This document shows positions 28,824-37,083 of a DNA stretch of 64,000 nucleotides, one piece after another. The stretch is from Pseudomonas paeninsulae (GTDB lineage Bacteria > Pseudomonadota > Gammaproteobacteria > Pseudomonadales > Pseudomonadaceae), in NCBI RefSeq assembly GCF_035621475.1, contig NZ_CP141799.1, positions 1,290,501 through 1,354,500 on the forward strand, given 5' to 3'. Every line of letters begins with the position of its first letter. Positions within the stretch are counted from its first letter, which is position 1. The position numbers were made by a program, and so were the translations under genes. Under the pieces are notes generated by a model. The model worked only from the letters and a program-made list of their open reading frames with translations. It was not told the origin of the DNA and did no database searches.

Positions 28824-29879
28824 ATGAGAGCTATGCAGGCGTGGATGATCGGTCTGACCATGAGCGTTGCGTCCCTGGGCGCCGCGGCTACCGAACTGCA
28901 ACACTGGCCCAGCGAAGCCGCCGCCCAACTCGACAGCATGATCGCCGCCAACGCCAATAAAGGCGCCTATGCGGTATTCGATATGGACAACACCACCTAC
29001 CAATTCGACATCGAGGAGTCGCTGCTGCCCTACCTGGAAATGAAGGGGCTACTGACGCGCGAAAACATGGACCCCTCGCTCAAGCTGATTCCGTTCAAGG
29101 ACACGCCAGCGTTCAAGGAAAGCCTCAATAGCTACTACTACCGCCTGTGTGAAGTCGACAACCTGATCTGCTATCCCTGGGTGGCGCAGATATTCTCCGG
29201 TTTCACCTTGCGTGAGCTGAAGGGCTATGTCGATGAGGTCATGGCCTATGGCAAGCCGATCCCCCTCAAGTACTACGATGGCGACAAGGTGGTCGAAGGC
29301 AGCGTCAATCCGCCCAAGCCCTTCGCCGGCATGCAGGAGTTGTACAACCGCCTGCAGGAAAATGGCATCGAGGTCTATGTGATCAGCGCTGCCAGCGAAG
29401 AGCTGGTGCGGATGATCGCCAGCGATCCCAAGTACGGCTACAACGTCAAACCGGCCAACGTCATCGGCGTCAACATGCTGCTCAAGGACCGCAAGACCGG
29501 CGCCCTGACCACCTCGCGCCTGCAGGTGCAGAAGGGTAGCTATGACCCGGCGAAGAACCTCGACCTGGAAGTGACGCCGTTCCTGATGAACCCCATGACC
29601 TGGTACGAGGGCAAGCTCGGTACCATTTTCGGCTGGATCGACCAGTGGAAGATGCCGGTTCTGGTGGCGGGTGACACGCCGCTGTCCGATGGCTACATGC
29701 TGTTCAACGCGACCGACACCAGTAAGGGTGGGCTGCGGGTCTGGGTCGATCGCAAGGCCAAATACACCCAGCAGGTCAAGGATTGGCAGGCCTCTGCGGC
29801 CAAGCGCCAGGGCGAATTGGGCTTGCCGGTGAATGCCGACAAAAACTGGATCGTGGTCACGCCCGAGCAACTGCACTAA
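28824..29879 (+). CDS. pchP: Phosphorylcholine phosphatase-like HAD hydrolase
   Basis: This 351-residue periplasmic HAD phosphatase has a signal peptide ([22 protein letters not shown]). The HAD motifs are [21 protein letters not shown] (motif I, nucleophile Asp53), [12 protein letters not shown] (motif II) and [16 protein letters not shown] (motif IV). The DMDNTTY and SAA motifs, the length and the export signal match Pseudomonas PchP. That enzyme releases choline from phosphorylcholine so that it can be oxidised to glycine betaine. AGGAGA precedes the start. It is monocistronic here but fits with the betaine-degradation genes elsewhere in the window. Confidence 0.85.
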   Translation: MRAMQAWMIGLTMSVASLGAAATELQHWPSEAAAQLDSMIAANANKGAYAVFDMDNTTYQFDIEESLLPYLEMKGLLTRENMDPSLKLIPFKDTPAFKESLNSYYYRLCEVDNLICYPWVAQIFSGFTLRELKGYVDEVMAYGKPIPLKYYDGDKVVEGSVNPPKPFAGMQELYNRLQENGIEVYVISAASEELVRMIASDPKYGYNVKPANVIGVNMLLKDRKTGALTTSRLQVQKGSYDPAKNLDLEVTPFLMNPMTWYEGKLGTIFGWIDQWKMPVLVAGDTPLSDGYMLFNATDTSKGGLRVWVDRKAKYTQQVKDWQASAAKRQGELGLPVNADKNWIVVTPEQLH

Positions 29880-29993
29880 GGCCTGTCGGGCTGGTTCCGT
29901 TGTCCGGGCGCCGCAATGGCGGTCCGGACAGCTGGCAAAAATGCCGCTAAACCGTTTTAATGCCCGCCCACTCGCTAACCTGTCCGAATCCCA

Positions 29994-30674
29994 ATGACCA
30001 CTCTGCTGGCCCTGGATACCGCTACCGAAGCCTGCTCCGTCGCCTTGTTGCATGACGGCAAGGTAATCAGCCATTACGAGGTGATTCCGCGCCAGCATGC
30101 CCAGCGCTTGCTGCCGATGATCCAGGATCTGCTGGCCGAGGCCGGCGTGTCACTGTCGGCGTTGGATGCAATTGCCTTCGGCCGTGGTCCGGGGGCCTTT
30201 ACCGGTGTGCGAATTGCGGTCGGCGTGGTGCAAGGCCTGGCCTTTGCCCTGGATCGTCCGGTGGTGCCGGTGTCCAACTTGGCGGTCCTGGCCCAGCGCG
30301 CGCAGCGCGAGCACGGCGCCACACAGGTGGCTGCGGCCATCGACGCGCGTATGGATGAGATCTACTGGGGCTGCTATCGCAGCGACAACGGGGAAATGCG
30401 CCTTGCCGGCGGCGAAGTGGTGTTGCCGCCCGAACGGGCCGTTTTGCCGCAAGACGCCACGGGTGACTGGTTCGGCGCCGGCACCGGCTGGGGCACGTTC
30501 GCCGCGCGCATCCCGCTGACGCCGTATGCACAGGATGGTGCGATGCTGCCGCATGCCGAAGACCTGCTCAGTCTGGCGCGCTTTGCCTGGGCGCGGGGGG
30601 AGGCTGTGGTAGCCGATGAGGCCCTGCCGGTGTACCTGCGCGACAAGGTCGCCACGCCGAAAGCACCGCAGTAA
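29994..30674 (+). CDS. tsaB: tRNA threonylcarbamoyladenosine synthesis protein TsaB
   Basis: This 226-residue protein is the non-catalytic partner of TsaD in making t6A37 on ANN-decoding tRNAs. It has the ASKHA N-terminus LLALDTATEACSVALL, then the HAQRLLPMIQDLLAEAG block, and GRGPGAFTGVRIAVGVVQGL, the most conserved segment of the family. It is normal in length and an expected essential gene. Confidence 0.96.
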   Translation: MTTLLALDTATEACSVALLHDGKVISHYEVIPRQHAQRLLPMIQDLLAEAGVSLSALDAIAFGRGPGAFTGVRIAVGVVQGLAFALDRPVVPVSNLAVLAQRAQREHGATQVAAAIDARMDEIYWGCYRSDNGEMRLAGGEVVLPPERAVLPQDATGDWFGAGTGWGTFAARIPLTPYAQDGAMLPHAEDLLSLARFAWARGEAVVADEALPVYLRDKVATPKAPQ

Positions 30675-30859
30675 AGGGCTCTATCTCAACTCGTGGTGCG
30701 CGGTTAATCGCCAAGGCGCGCAGTTTGTCGGGACCAGCTCGCTGTTTTGCCTAGATGCTCTGCGTCGCTCCGTTCCACGATCAATTGCCAATCCGTCTGG
30801 GCGGGGCTAAATTGCACGTACTTCCACCCATTTGACTGACCACTGCCGAGCAGTAATAG

Positions 30860-31201
30860 ATGCGCATCGACGGCTCCATACCTTCCTACTCGCCAGATCG
30901 CGGGCCTCGTTCGGGCACGGCGGTTACGCCGTTTCGCGAAGCCCAGCGCGAGATAGAGCAGCGTCGTGAGCAACCGGCAGCCCCGGCGAGCAGTCAGGGT
31001 TTCGAGCAAACAGCGCAAACCCGTCGGGTACAGGCTGCCAACGCCAGCACCGACAACCTGCCGGTACGGGCGCAGAACCTTGCCTACCAGCCAGGCGTCA
31101 GCAATCGCGCGGCCCAGGCGATTGCCAGTTACAGCGCCACCGCTACCTACGCCAGCGAGCCTGGCGCCCAGGAAATACTGGGCCTTGATCTCTACGCCTG
31201 A
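30860..31201 (+). CDS. Small disordered conserved protein
   Basis: This 113-residue protein is rich in Ala, Gln, Arg, Ser and Pro and has no hydrophobic segment. It is probably disordered. A short conserved-looking C-terminus (NRAAQAIASYSATATYASEPGAQEILGLDLYA) resembles short Pseudomonas proteins usually found just before a DUF72 gene. It stops 12 bases before the DUF72 start, so they may be co-transcribed. The ribosome-binding site is weak and function is unknown. Confidence 0.65.
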   Translation: MRIDGSIPSYSPDRGPRSGTAVTPFREAQREIEQRREQPAAPASSQGFEQTAQTRRVQAANASTDNLPVRAQNLAYQPGVSNRAAQAIASYSATATYASEPGAQEILGLDLYA

Positions 31202-31213
31202 TTACGAACGCTG

Positions 31214-32074
31214 ATGCGCCCCTACTTTCTTGGCTGCCCATCCTGGAGCGAGCCGGCTTGGCGTGGTTCGCTGTATCCGGATAGCGCCCGTCCGGCGGAC
31301 TTTTTGCCGCGCTACGCCGAAGTCTTCAATGCGGTCGAGGGCAACACCACTTTCTATGCGCGACCCTCGGCCGCTACGGTTGCCCGCTGGGCTGCACTGA
31401 TGCCCGCGCACTTTCATTTTTGCGCCAAGCTGCCGCGCGATATCAGCCATGCCGGCGATCTGCGTGAGCAACTCGCCGCCAGTGATGACTTTCGCCGGCT
31501 GCTGGCGCCCTTGGGCGCGCGGGTGGCGCCAATCTGGTTGCAGTTGCCCGCCAGCTTCGGCCCGTCGCGTCTGGCTGAATTGAGCGCCTTTATCGAACAC
31601 TGGTCCGGCAGCGGACTAGCCGTCGAGGTGCGTAATCCAGCCTTCTTCGCCAAGGGTGAAGAGGAACGGGCGCTCAATCGCCTGCTGCTGGAGCGGGGCA
31701 TCGAGCGGATCTGCCTGGATGCGCGGGCGTTGTTCAGTTGTGTCTCGCAGGAGCCGGCGCTGCTGCATGCCCAGGCGAAGAAGCCGCGCCTGCCGATCCG
31801 GCCGACGGCGTTCAGTCAGGCGCCGCAGCTGCGCTTTATCGGCCACCCCGAACTCGCTGCCAACGACCGCTTCATGGCGCCCTGGCTGGACAAGGTTGCC
31901 GGCTGGATCGAGGAGGGGCGCACGCCTCACGTATTCCTGCACACCTTCGATAACCGTCTGGCGCCGCAGTTGGCGCAACGCTTTCACAGCCAGTTGCGGC
32001 AGCGGCTACCCGATTTGCCGGCATTGCCCGAGCCCGTAGTCGAGCCCGTGCTGGAGCAACTGGGCCTGCTCTGA
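31214..32074 (+). CDS. DUF72 family protein
   Basis: This 286-residue TIM-barrel protein has the DUF72 opening (YFLGCPSWSEPAWRGSLYP) and the family blocks FNAVEGNTTFYARPS, FHFCAKLPRDISH and VEVRNPAFF. The family (YecE-like) is widespread and of unknown activity. The conserved polar residues at the barrel mouth suggest an enzyme. No DNA- or metal-binding motif is evident. Confidence 0.9.
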   Translation: MRPYFLGCPSWSEPAWRGSLYPDSARPADFLPRYAEVFNAVEGNTTFYARPSAATVARWAALMPAHFHFCAKLPRDISHAGDLREQLAASDDFRRLLAPLGARVAPIWLQLPASFGPSRLAELSAFIEHWSGSGLAVEVRNPAFFAKGEEERALNRLLLERGIERICLDARALFSCVSQEPALLHAQAKKPRLPIRPTAFSQAPQLRFIGHPELAANDRFMAPWLDKVAGWIEEGRTPHVFLHTFDNRLAPQLAQRFHSQLRQRLPDLPALPEPVVEPVLEQLGLL

Positions 32075-32143
32075 TTGGCAGCCCTGCGTGAAAGGCGGCA
32101 AACCCGCATGGATCCTGAATCGCGGCCTTGCCGAGTCAGGCAG

Positions 32144-32160
32144 CTAGACGACTGGTCTAT
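32144..32160. promoter_or_regulatory. Candidate NemR-like operator, site 1 (regulator promoter)
   Basis: TAGAC-GACTG-GTCTA is an imperfect dyad 22 bases before the TetR-family gene. The same sequence with one change recurs at 32816-32832 before the reductase operon. This indicates that the regulator represses both itself and the operon. Confidence 0.75.
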
Positions 32161-32181
32161 TTAAGGTGTAGGGTTGCCACC

Positions 32182-32763
32182 ATGAAAAGCGCTTACGACG
32201 ATACCCGCCAACACCTGCTCGACACCGGTCACCGCATCATGGCCGCCAAGGGCTTCAGCGGTGTGGGCCTGAATGAGATCTTGCAGACCGCCGGCGTGCC
32301 TAAGGGCTCGTTCTATCACTACTTCAAATCCAAGGAGCTGTTCGGTCAGGCCTTGCTCGAGGACTATTTCAAGAAGTACCTGGAGCAAGTGGAGCAGCGC
32401 TTCTCGCCCAGCGGGCAGTCGGCCCGCGAGCGGTTGATGGGTTACTGGCAGCAGTGGTTGGACAGCTATTCAGGCCCTTGCAGTCAACAGCAGTGCCTGG
32501 TGGTCAAGCTGAGCGCCGAGGTCGCCGACCTCTCCGAAAGTATGCGCATCACCTTGCGCGATGGTACGGACCGGATCATCGCCAGCCTCGCCGGCTGCAT
32601 CGAGGCCGGCAAACAGGATGGCTCGCTGATAGATAGCGAGCCCCGGCAGACCGCCACCCTGCTGTACCAGTTGTGGCTGGGCGCCAGTCTGCTGGCCAAG
32701 CTGCATCGCAACAGCCTGCCAATGGAGCAGGCGATGAACATGACGCACAAGCTGCTCGATTAA
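32182..32763 (+). CDS. TetR-family regulator, NemR-like
   Basis: This 193-residue repressor has an N-terminal TetR helix-turn-helix (FSGVGLNEILQTAGVPKGSFYHYFKSKELF). The C-terminal ligand domain includes a Cys-bearing segment (GPCSQQQCLVVKLSAEVADLS) at about residues 100-118. In NemR a reactive cysteine in the corresponding region senses electrophiles, and the spacing here is similar. It is followed by its own terminator and then an operon of aldehyde/electrophile-detoxifying enzymes. Operators before itself and the operon share one sequence. The inducer is inferred to be a reactive aldehyde, quinone or chlorine species. Confidence 0.85.
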   Translation: MKSAYDDTRQHLLDTGHRIMAAKGFSGVGLNEILQTAGVPKGSFYHYFKSKELFGQALLEDYFKKYLEQVEQRFSPSGQSARERLMGYWQQWLDSYSGPCSQQQCLVVKLSAEVADLSESMRITLRDGTDRIIASLAGCIEAGKQDGSLIDSEPRQTATLLYQLWLGASLLAKLHRNSLPMEQAMNMTHKLLD

Positions 32764-32778
32764 CCATTCGCCGCACCC

Positions 32779-32806
32779 GTACCCGCCAGCATGGCGGGTA
32801 TTTTTG
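32779..32806 (+). terminator. Terminator after the NemR-like gene
   Basis: TACCCGCC pairs with GGCGGGTA around AGCAT, followed by TTTTT. Confidence 0.85.
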
Positions 32807-32815
32807 GTGTCGCCT

Positions 32816-32832
32816 CTAGTCGACTGGTCTAA
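32816..32832. promoter_or_regulatory. Candidate NemR-like operator, site 2 (operon promoter)
   Basis: TAGTC-GACTG-GTCTA has the same spacing as site 1 and differs at one base in the left arm. It lies 52 bases before the YqhD-like gene. Confidence 0.75.
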
Positions 32833-32884
32833 TTATTAAACGTAAGTATCGAACGAATTCGGCCCATCAAGGATCACACTGCTT

Positions 32885-34042
32885 ATGCTCAATTTCGACT
32901 TCTACAACCCCACCCACATCAGCTTCGGCGAAGGCCGCATCGCCGAGCTGGATCGCCTGATCCCGGCCAATGCGCGGGTGCTGGTGCTGTTTGGCGGCAA
33001 CAGCGCCCAGCGCACCGGGACCCTGGCCGAAGTGCAGTCTGCGCTGGCGGATCGCGAGGTACTGCTGTTTGGCGGTATCGAGCCCAACCCCAGTTACGAA
33101 ACCCTGATGGAAGCGGTGGCGCTGGTGCGCCGCGAGGCTGTGGACTTCCTGCTGGCGGTGGGCGGCGGATCGGTGATCGATGGCACCAAGTTTGTCGCGG
33201 CCGCTGCCAACTATGCCGGCGAGCCGTGGGAAATCCTTCAGAGTCACGGCGGCAAGGTCACTCAGGCGTTGCCTTTCGGCGCGGTGCTAACCCTGCCGGC
33301 GACCGGCTCGGAGATGAACAACGGCGGCGTGGTCACCCGTAAGTCGCTGCAGGCAAAACTGCCATTCCGGAACAAGTTGCTGTTTCCGGTTTTCTCGATT
33401 CTCGACCCGAGCAAGACCTTTTCCCTGCCGGAGCGTCAGGTGGCCAACGGTGTGGTCGATGCGTTTGTGCATGTGGTCGAGCAGTACCTGACTTACCCGG
33501 CCGATGCCCCGGTGCAGGATCGCTTCGCCGAAGGCCTGCTGCTGACGCTGATCGAACTCGGCCCCAAGGCGTTGAGTCAGCCGCAGGATTACCAGGTACG
33601 CGCTAACCTGATGTGGGTGGCGACCCTGGCGCTCAATGGTCTGATCGGTGCGGGCGTGCCGCAAGACTGGGCCACGCACATGATCGGTCATGAAATCACC
33701 GCGTTGTATGGTCTCGATCATGCGCAGACCCTGGCCGTGGTGCTGCCGGTCATGTTGCAGCAACGCCGCGCAGCCAAGCACGCCAAACTGCTGCAATACG
33801 CCGAACGGGTTTGGGGCTTGAGTAGCGGCAGCGAAGCGCAGCGCATCGACGCGGCCATCGTGCGCACCCGTGATTTTTTCGAGGCCCTCGGGGTGAAAAC
33901 CCGCCTGGGCGATTACCAACTGGGACAGGAAGTGATCGAACCATTGATCGCTCAACTCGAGGCACATGGCATGACCCGCCTGGGCGAGCACCGCGATGTC
34001 ACCCCGGCCATCAGCCGCCAGGTGCTGCAAGCCTGCCTTTAA
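32885..34042 (+). CDS. Iron-type alcohol dehydrogenase / aldehyde reductase (YqhD-like)
   Basis: This 385-residue group III dehydrogenase starts MLNFDFYNPTHISFGEGRI, as in YqhD. It has the cofactor motif AVGGGSVIDGTKF, ATGSEMNNGGVVT, and the metal-binding HMIGHEITALYGLDHAQTLAVVLP block with conserved His ligands. YqhD reduces short-chain and lipid-peroxidation aldehydes with NADPH. Being first in an operon under a NemR-like operator supports a role in aldehyde stress. Length is normal. Confidence 0.9.
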   Translation: MLNFDFYNPTHISFGEGRIAELDRLIPANARVLVLFGGNSAQRTGTLAEVQSALADREVLLFGGIEPNPSYETLMEAVALVRREAVDFLLAVGGGSVIDGTKFVAAAANYAGEPWEILQSHGGKVTQALPFGAVLTLPATGSEMNNGGVVTRKSLQAKLPFRNKLLFPVFSILDPSKTFSLPERQVANGVVDAFVHVVEQYLTYPADAPVQDRFAEGLLLTLIELGPKALSQPQDYQVRANLMWVATLALNGLIGAGVPQDWATHMIGHEITALYGLDHAQTLAVVLPVMLQQRRAAKHAKLLQYAERVWGLSSGSEAQRIDAAIVRTRDFFEALGVKTRLGDYQLGQEVIEPLIAQLEAHGMTRLGEHRDVTPAISRQVLQACL

Positions 34043-34068
34043 TTCACTGCATTCGAAGGAGTAGAACA

Positions 34069-35106
34069 ATGACCCAGACCCAAGCAATCAATCGCCAAGT
34101 CGTGCTGGCCTCGCGCCCGTATGGCGCCCCCACGGCAGACAACTTCCGGATGGAGCAAGCGGATATGCCCACGCCGGCTGACGGCGAAGTGCTGCTACGC
34201 ACCGTCTACCTGTCGCTGGACCCCTATATGCGCGGTCGCATGAGCGACGCACCCTCCTATGCGGCGCCGGTCGAGGAGGGCGGGGTGATGGTGGGCGCGA
34301 CCGTGAGCCGGGTTGTGGCGTCCAAGCACCCGGACTATCAGGTCGGTGACTGGGTCCAGGCCTACGCTGGCTGGCAGGACTACGCGCTCTCCGACGGTAC
34401 TGGCCTGACTCATCTCGGCGCCACGCCGGAAAATCCGGCCTATGCCTTGGGCATTCTCGGTATGCCGGGCTTCACCGCCTACATGGGCCTGCTGGACATC
34501 GGTCAGCCCAAGGCGGGCGAGACCCTGGTGGTCGCGGCGGCCACCGGGCCGGTCGGCGCCACAGTCGGGCAGATCGGCAAGCTCAAGGGCTGTCACGTGG
34601 TCGGCGTGGCCGGCGGCCCGGAGAAGTGTCAGCATGCGGTTGAGGTACAGGGCTTCGATGCCTGCATCGACCACCGTGCGCCGGACTTTGCCGAGCAACT
34701 GGCCAAGGCCTGCCCGCAGGGCATCGATATCTATTATGAGAACGTCGGTGGCAAGGTCTTCGATGCGGTGCTGCCGCTGCTCAATACCTCGGCGCGCATT
34801 CCGGTGTGCGGCCTGATCGCCCACTACAACGCCACGGCACTGCCGGATGGGCCAGACCGCATGGCGTTGCTGATGCGCACGGTGCTGACCAAGCGCCTGA
34901 AGATTCAGGGCTTCATCATCTTCGACGATTACGCGCACCGTTATGGCGAGTTCGCCCAAGACATGAGTGCTTGGCTCGCTGCTGGCCAGATCAACTACCG
35001 TGAGGACCTGGTGGACGGTCTGGAGCATGCGCCACAGGCCTTTATCGGTCTGCTCGAAGGCAAGAACTTCGGCAAGCTGGTGATCCGCGTTGGCGCCGAT
35101 AACTAA
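34069..35106 (+). CDS. NADP-dependent double-bond/quinone reductase (CurA-like MDR)
   Basis: This 345-residue medium-chain reductase of the leukotriene B4 12-hydroxydehydrogenase/CurA branch lacks the zinc cysteines of alcohol dehydrogenases. It shows DPYMRGRMSD, the nucleotide-binding AATGPVGATVGQIGKLKGCHVVGVAGG, and the YYENVGG motif. Such enzymes reduce the double bond of alpha,beta-unsaturated carbonyls with NADPH. It lies 26 bases after the YqhD-like gene and has its own GGAG, so it is the second gene of the detoxification operon. Confidence 0.9.
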   Translation: MTQTQAINRQVVLASRPYGAPTADNFRMEQADMPTPADGEVLLRTVYLSLDPYMRGRMSDAPSYAAPVEEGGVMVGATVSRVVASKHPDYQVGDWVQAYAGWQDYALSDGTGLTHLGATPENPAYALGILGMPGFTAYMGLLDIGQPKAGETLVVAAATGPVGATVGQIGKLKGCHVVGVAGGPEKCQHAVEVQGFDACIDHRAPDFAEQLAKACPQGIDIYYENVGGKVFDAVLPLLNTSARIPVCGLIAHYNATALPDGPDRMALLMRTVLTKRLKIQGFIIFDDYAHRYGEFAQDMSAWLAAGQINYREDLVDGLEHAPQAFIGLLEGKNFGKLVIRVGADN

Positions 35107-35128
35107 CCCGTAGACAGGAGAGCACAGC

Positions 35129-35812
35129 ATGAAGATTCTGATGGTTTTGACGTCCCACGATCAGCTGGGCAACACCGGCAAGAAGACTGGCTTCTGGCTG
35201 GAGGAGTTCGCCGCGCCCTATTACGTGTTCAAGGATGCCGGCGCCGAGCTGACCCTGGCCTCGCCCAAGGGCGGTCAACCGCCGCTGGACCCGGTGAGCG
35301 ATGAAGCCGACGCGCAAACGGCCGCCACCGAGCGCTTTCGCGCCGATCCAGAAGCCGAGGACGCGTTGGCCAATACCCTGAAATTGGCGGACATTCGCGC
35401 CGATGACTATGACGCGGTGTTTTACCCAGGCGGCCACGGTCCACTCTGGGACCTGGCCGAAGATGCGCACTCCATTGCCCTGGTCGAAGCCTTCTATGGC
35501 GCCGGCAAGCCGGTCAGCGCGGTGTGTCATGCGCCGGCTATCTTCCGCCATACCAAGGGCGCCGACGGCCAGCCACTGGTCAACGGCAAGCGCGTCACCG
35601 GCTTCAGCAATAGCGAGGAAGCCGCGGTGCAGCTGACCGATGTGGTGCCGTTCCTGGTCGAGGACATGCTGCAAGCCAACGGCGGCCAGTACGCCAAGGC
35701 GGACGACTGGTTTACCTACGTGGTCACCGATGGCCTGCTGATCACCGGGCAGAACCCGGCCTCGTCCGAATACACGGCCAAGGCGCTGCTCGCGCTGCTC
35801 GAGCAGCTTTAA
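35129..35812 (+). CDS. DJ-1/PfpI-family glyoxalase-like protein
   Basis: This 227-residue protein has the DJ-1/PfpI fold with the nucleophile-elbow Cys in AVCHAPAIF, the oxyanion region FYPGGHGPLWDLAE, and an N-terminal acid in TGFWLEEFAAPYY. The triad arrangement matches Hsp31/YhbO-like class I glutamine-amidotransferase-like hydrolases, several of which act as cofactor-free glyoxalases. It is third in the operon, with AGGAGAG before the start. The context supports methylglyoxal or aldehyde defence. Confidence 0.88.
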   Translation: MKILMVLTSHDQLGNTGKKTGFWLEEFAAPYYVFKDAGAELTLASPKGGQPPLDPVSDEADAQTAATERFRADPEAEDALANTLKLADIRADDYDAVFYPGGHGPLWDLAEDAHSIALVEAFYGAGKPVSAVCHAPAIFRHTKGADGQPLVNGKRVTGFSNSEEAAVQLTDVVPFLVEDMLQANGGQYAKADDWFTYVVTDGLLITGQNPASSEYTAKALLALLEQL

Positions 35813-35850
35813 TCCCCTAGCGGCTGCGCGTCAGCAACTCGCGCGGGCCG

Positions 35851-36960
35851 CTAGTACGCCACTTCGACACGGCCTTTGACCCGGGTGCAACAGCTCAGCA
35901 CATAGCCCTCGGCGATCTCCTCCTCGGAGATGCCACCGTTGTGTTCCATGGCCGTCTCGCCGGTTAATACGCGCACCTTGCAGGTGCCGCAGATGCCCAT
36001 GCCGCAGGCTTTGGGAATGGTCAGGCCGGCGCTGGCGGCGGCCTCGTAGAGGGTCGTGCCAAGCTCGGCCTGCACCGATTTGCCGGAGTCGCTGAAGGTC
36101 ACCCAATGGTTGACCTGGGGCTCTTCGGCCTGGGCCAAGGCCACGGCGGCCTGTTCCTCGGCACTGGCGATGTCCTCCTCTGGCGTCGCACCGAAGGACT
36201 CCTCGTGATAGCGCGACAGGTCGTAGCCGGCCTCGGCGAGGAGACGGCGCACGGCTTTCATGTAGGGCGCCGGCCCGCAGCAGAACACCTCGCGCTCGAG
36301 AAAATCCGGGGCGATCAGCTGCAGCATCTCGCGACTGAGAAAGCCGCGGTAGCCACCCCAGATCTGCCCGGTTTCGTTGCGCTCGCAGATCAGGTGCAGC
36401 TTGAAGTTGTCGATGCGCGTGGACATGTAGTCCAGCTCGGCGCGGTAGATGATATCGGCCGGGGTGCGCGCGCTATGGGCGAAGACCATGTCGACTTCGC
36501 TGTTGGTGTTGAACAGCCAGCGTGCCATGGACATCACCGGGGTGATGCCGACGCCGCCGGAGAGCAGCAGCACCTTGTCGGCCGGGTAGTCGATGCAGTT
36601 GAACTGACCAACCGGGCCGTGCACGGCGATCGGCTCGCCTTCCTTGAGGTGCTCGTGCAGCCAGTTGGAGACCCTTCCGCCAGGCACACGCTTGACCGTG
36701 ATGGAGAAGCTGTAGGGAATCGAGGGCGCGCTGGAGATGGTGTAGGAGCGCATCACCTGCTCGCCGTCGATCTCCAGTTCCAGGGTGACGAACTGCCCCG
36801 GTTTGAAGAAGAACAGCACCGGCTCCTGCATGCTGAAACAGTAGGTGATGACGTCCGCCGTTTCCTTGATGACCTTGAGGCAGCGCACCAGGTGGCGGCC
36901 GTTGGCCCAGGTCTGGGTGCTGACCGGGTTGAGGTATTCACTGCTGGTGAGACTGTTCAT
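35851..36960 (-). CDS. GbcB-like ferredoxin-NAD(P)H reductase of a Rieske demethylase
   Basis: This 369-residue hybrid reductase has an N-terminal FAD domain (RSYTISSAPS flavin motif), an NAD(P) domain (GGVGITPVMSMARWL and FCCGPAPYMKAVRRLL) and a C-terminal plant-type 2Fe-2S domain (CGMGICGTCKV with a further Cys in YVLSCCTRVKG). This order matches GbcB, which feeds electrons to the Rieske glycine-betaine demethylase GbcA. The Rieske subunit is encoded separately at 42.7 kb in the opposite direction, across the same cluster. It is last in a four-gene minus-strand operon. Confidence 0.85.
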   Translation of the reverse strand: MNSLTSSEYLNPVSTQTWANGRHLVRCLKVIKETADVITYCFSMQEPVLFFFKPGQFVTLELEIDGEQVMRSYTISSAPSIPYSFSITVKRVPGGRVSNWLHEHLKEGEPIAVHGPVGQFNCIDYPADKVLLLSGGVGITPVMSMARWLFNTNSEVDMVFAHSARTPADIIYRAELDYMSTRIDNFKLHLICERNETGQIWGGYRGFLSREMLQLIAPDFLEREVFCCGPAPYMKAVRRLLAEAGYDLSRYHEESFGATPEEDIASAEEQAAVALAQAEEPQVNHWVTFSDSGKSVQAELGTTLYEAAASAGLTIPKACGMGICGTCKVRVLTGETAMEHNGGISEEEIAEGYVLSCCTRVKGRVEVAY

Positions 36961-37083
36961 GAGCGTTTCTCGGCAATAGGGACGAACCCCCTCACCGTCG
37001 AACTACGGGGAGGGGGCTCGGTTGGTCATGAAGGCTCCGGCCGGTTCAGCGGCCGGGCTGCGCTTGCCCTGTTTAACGACCTG

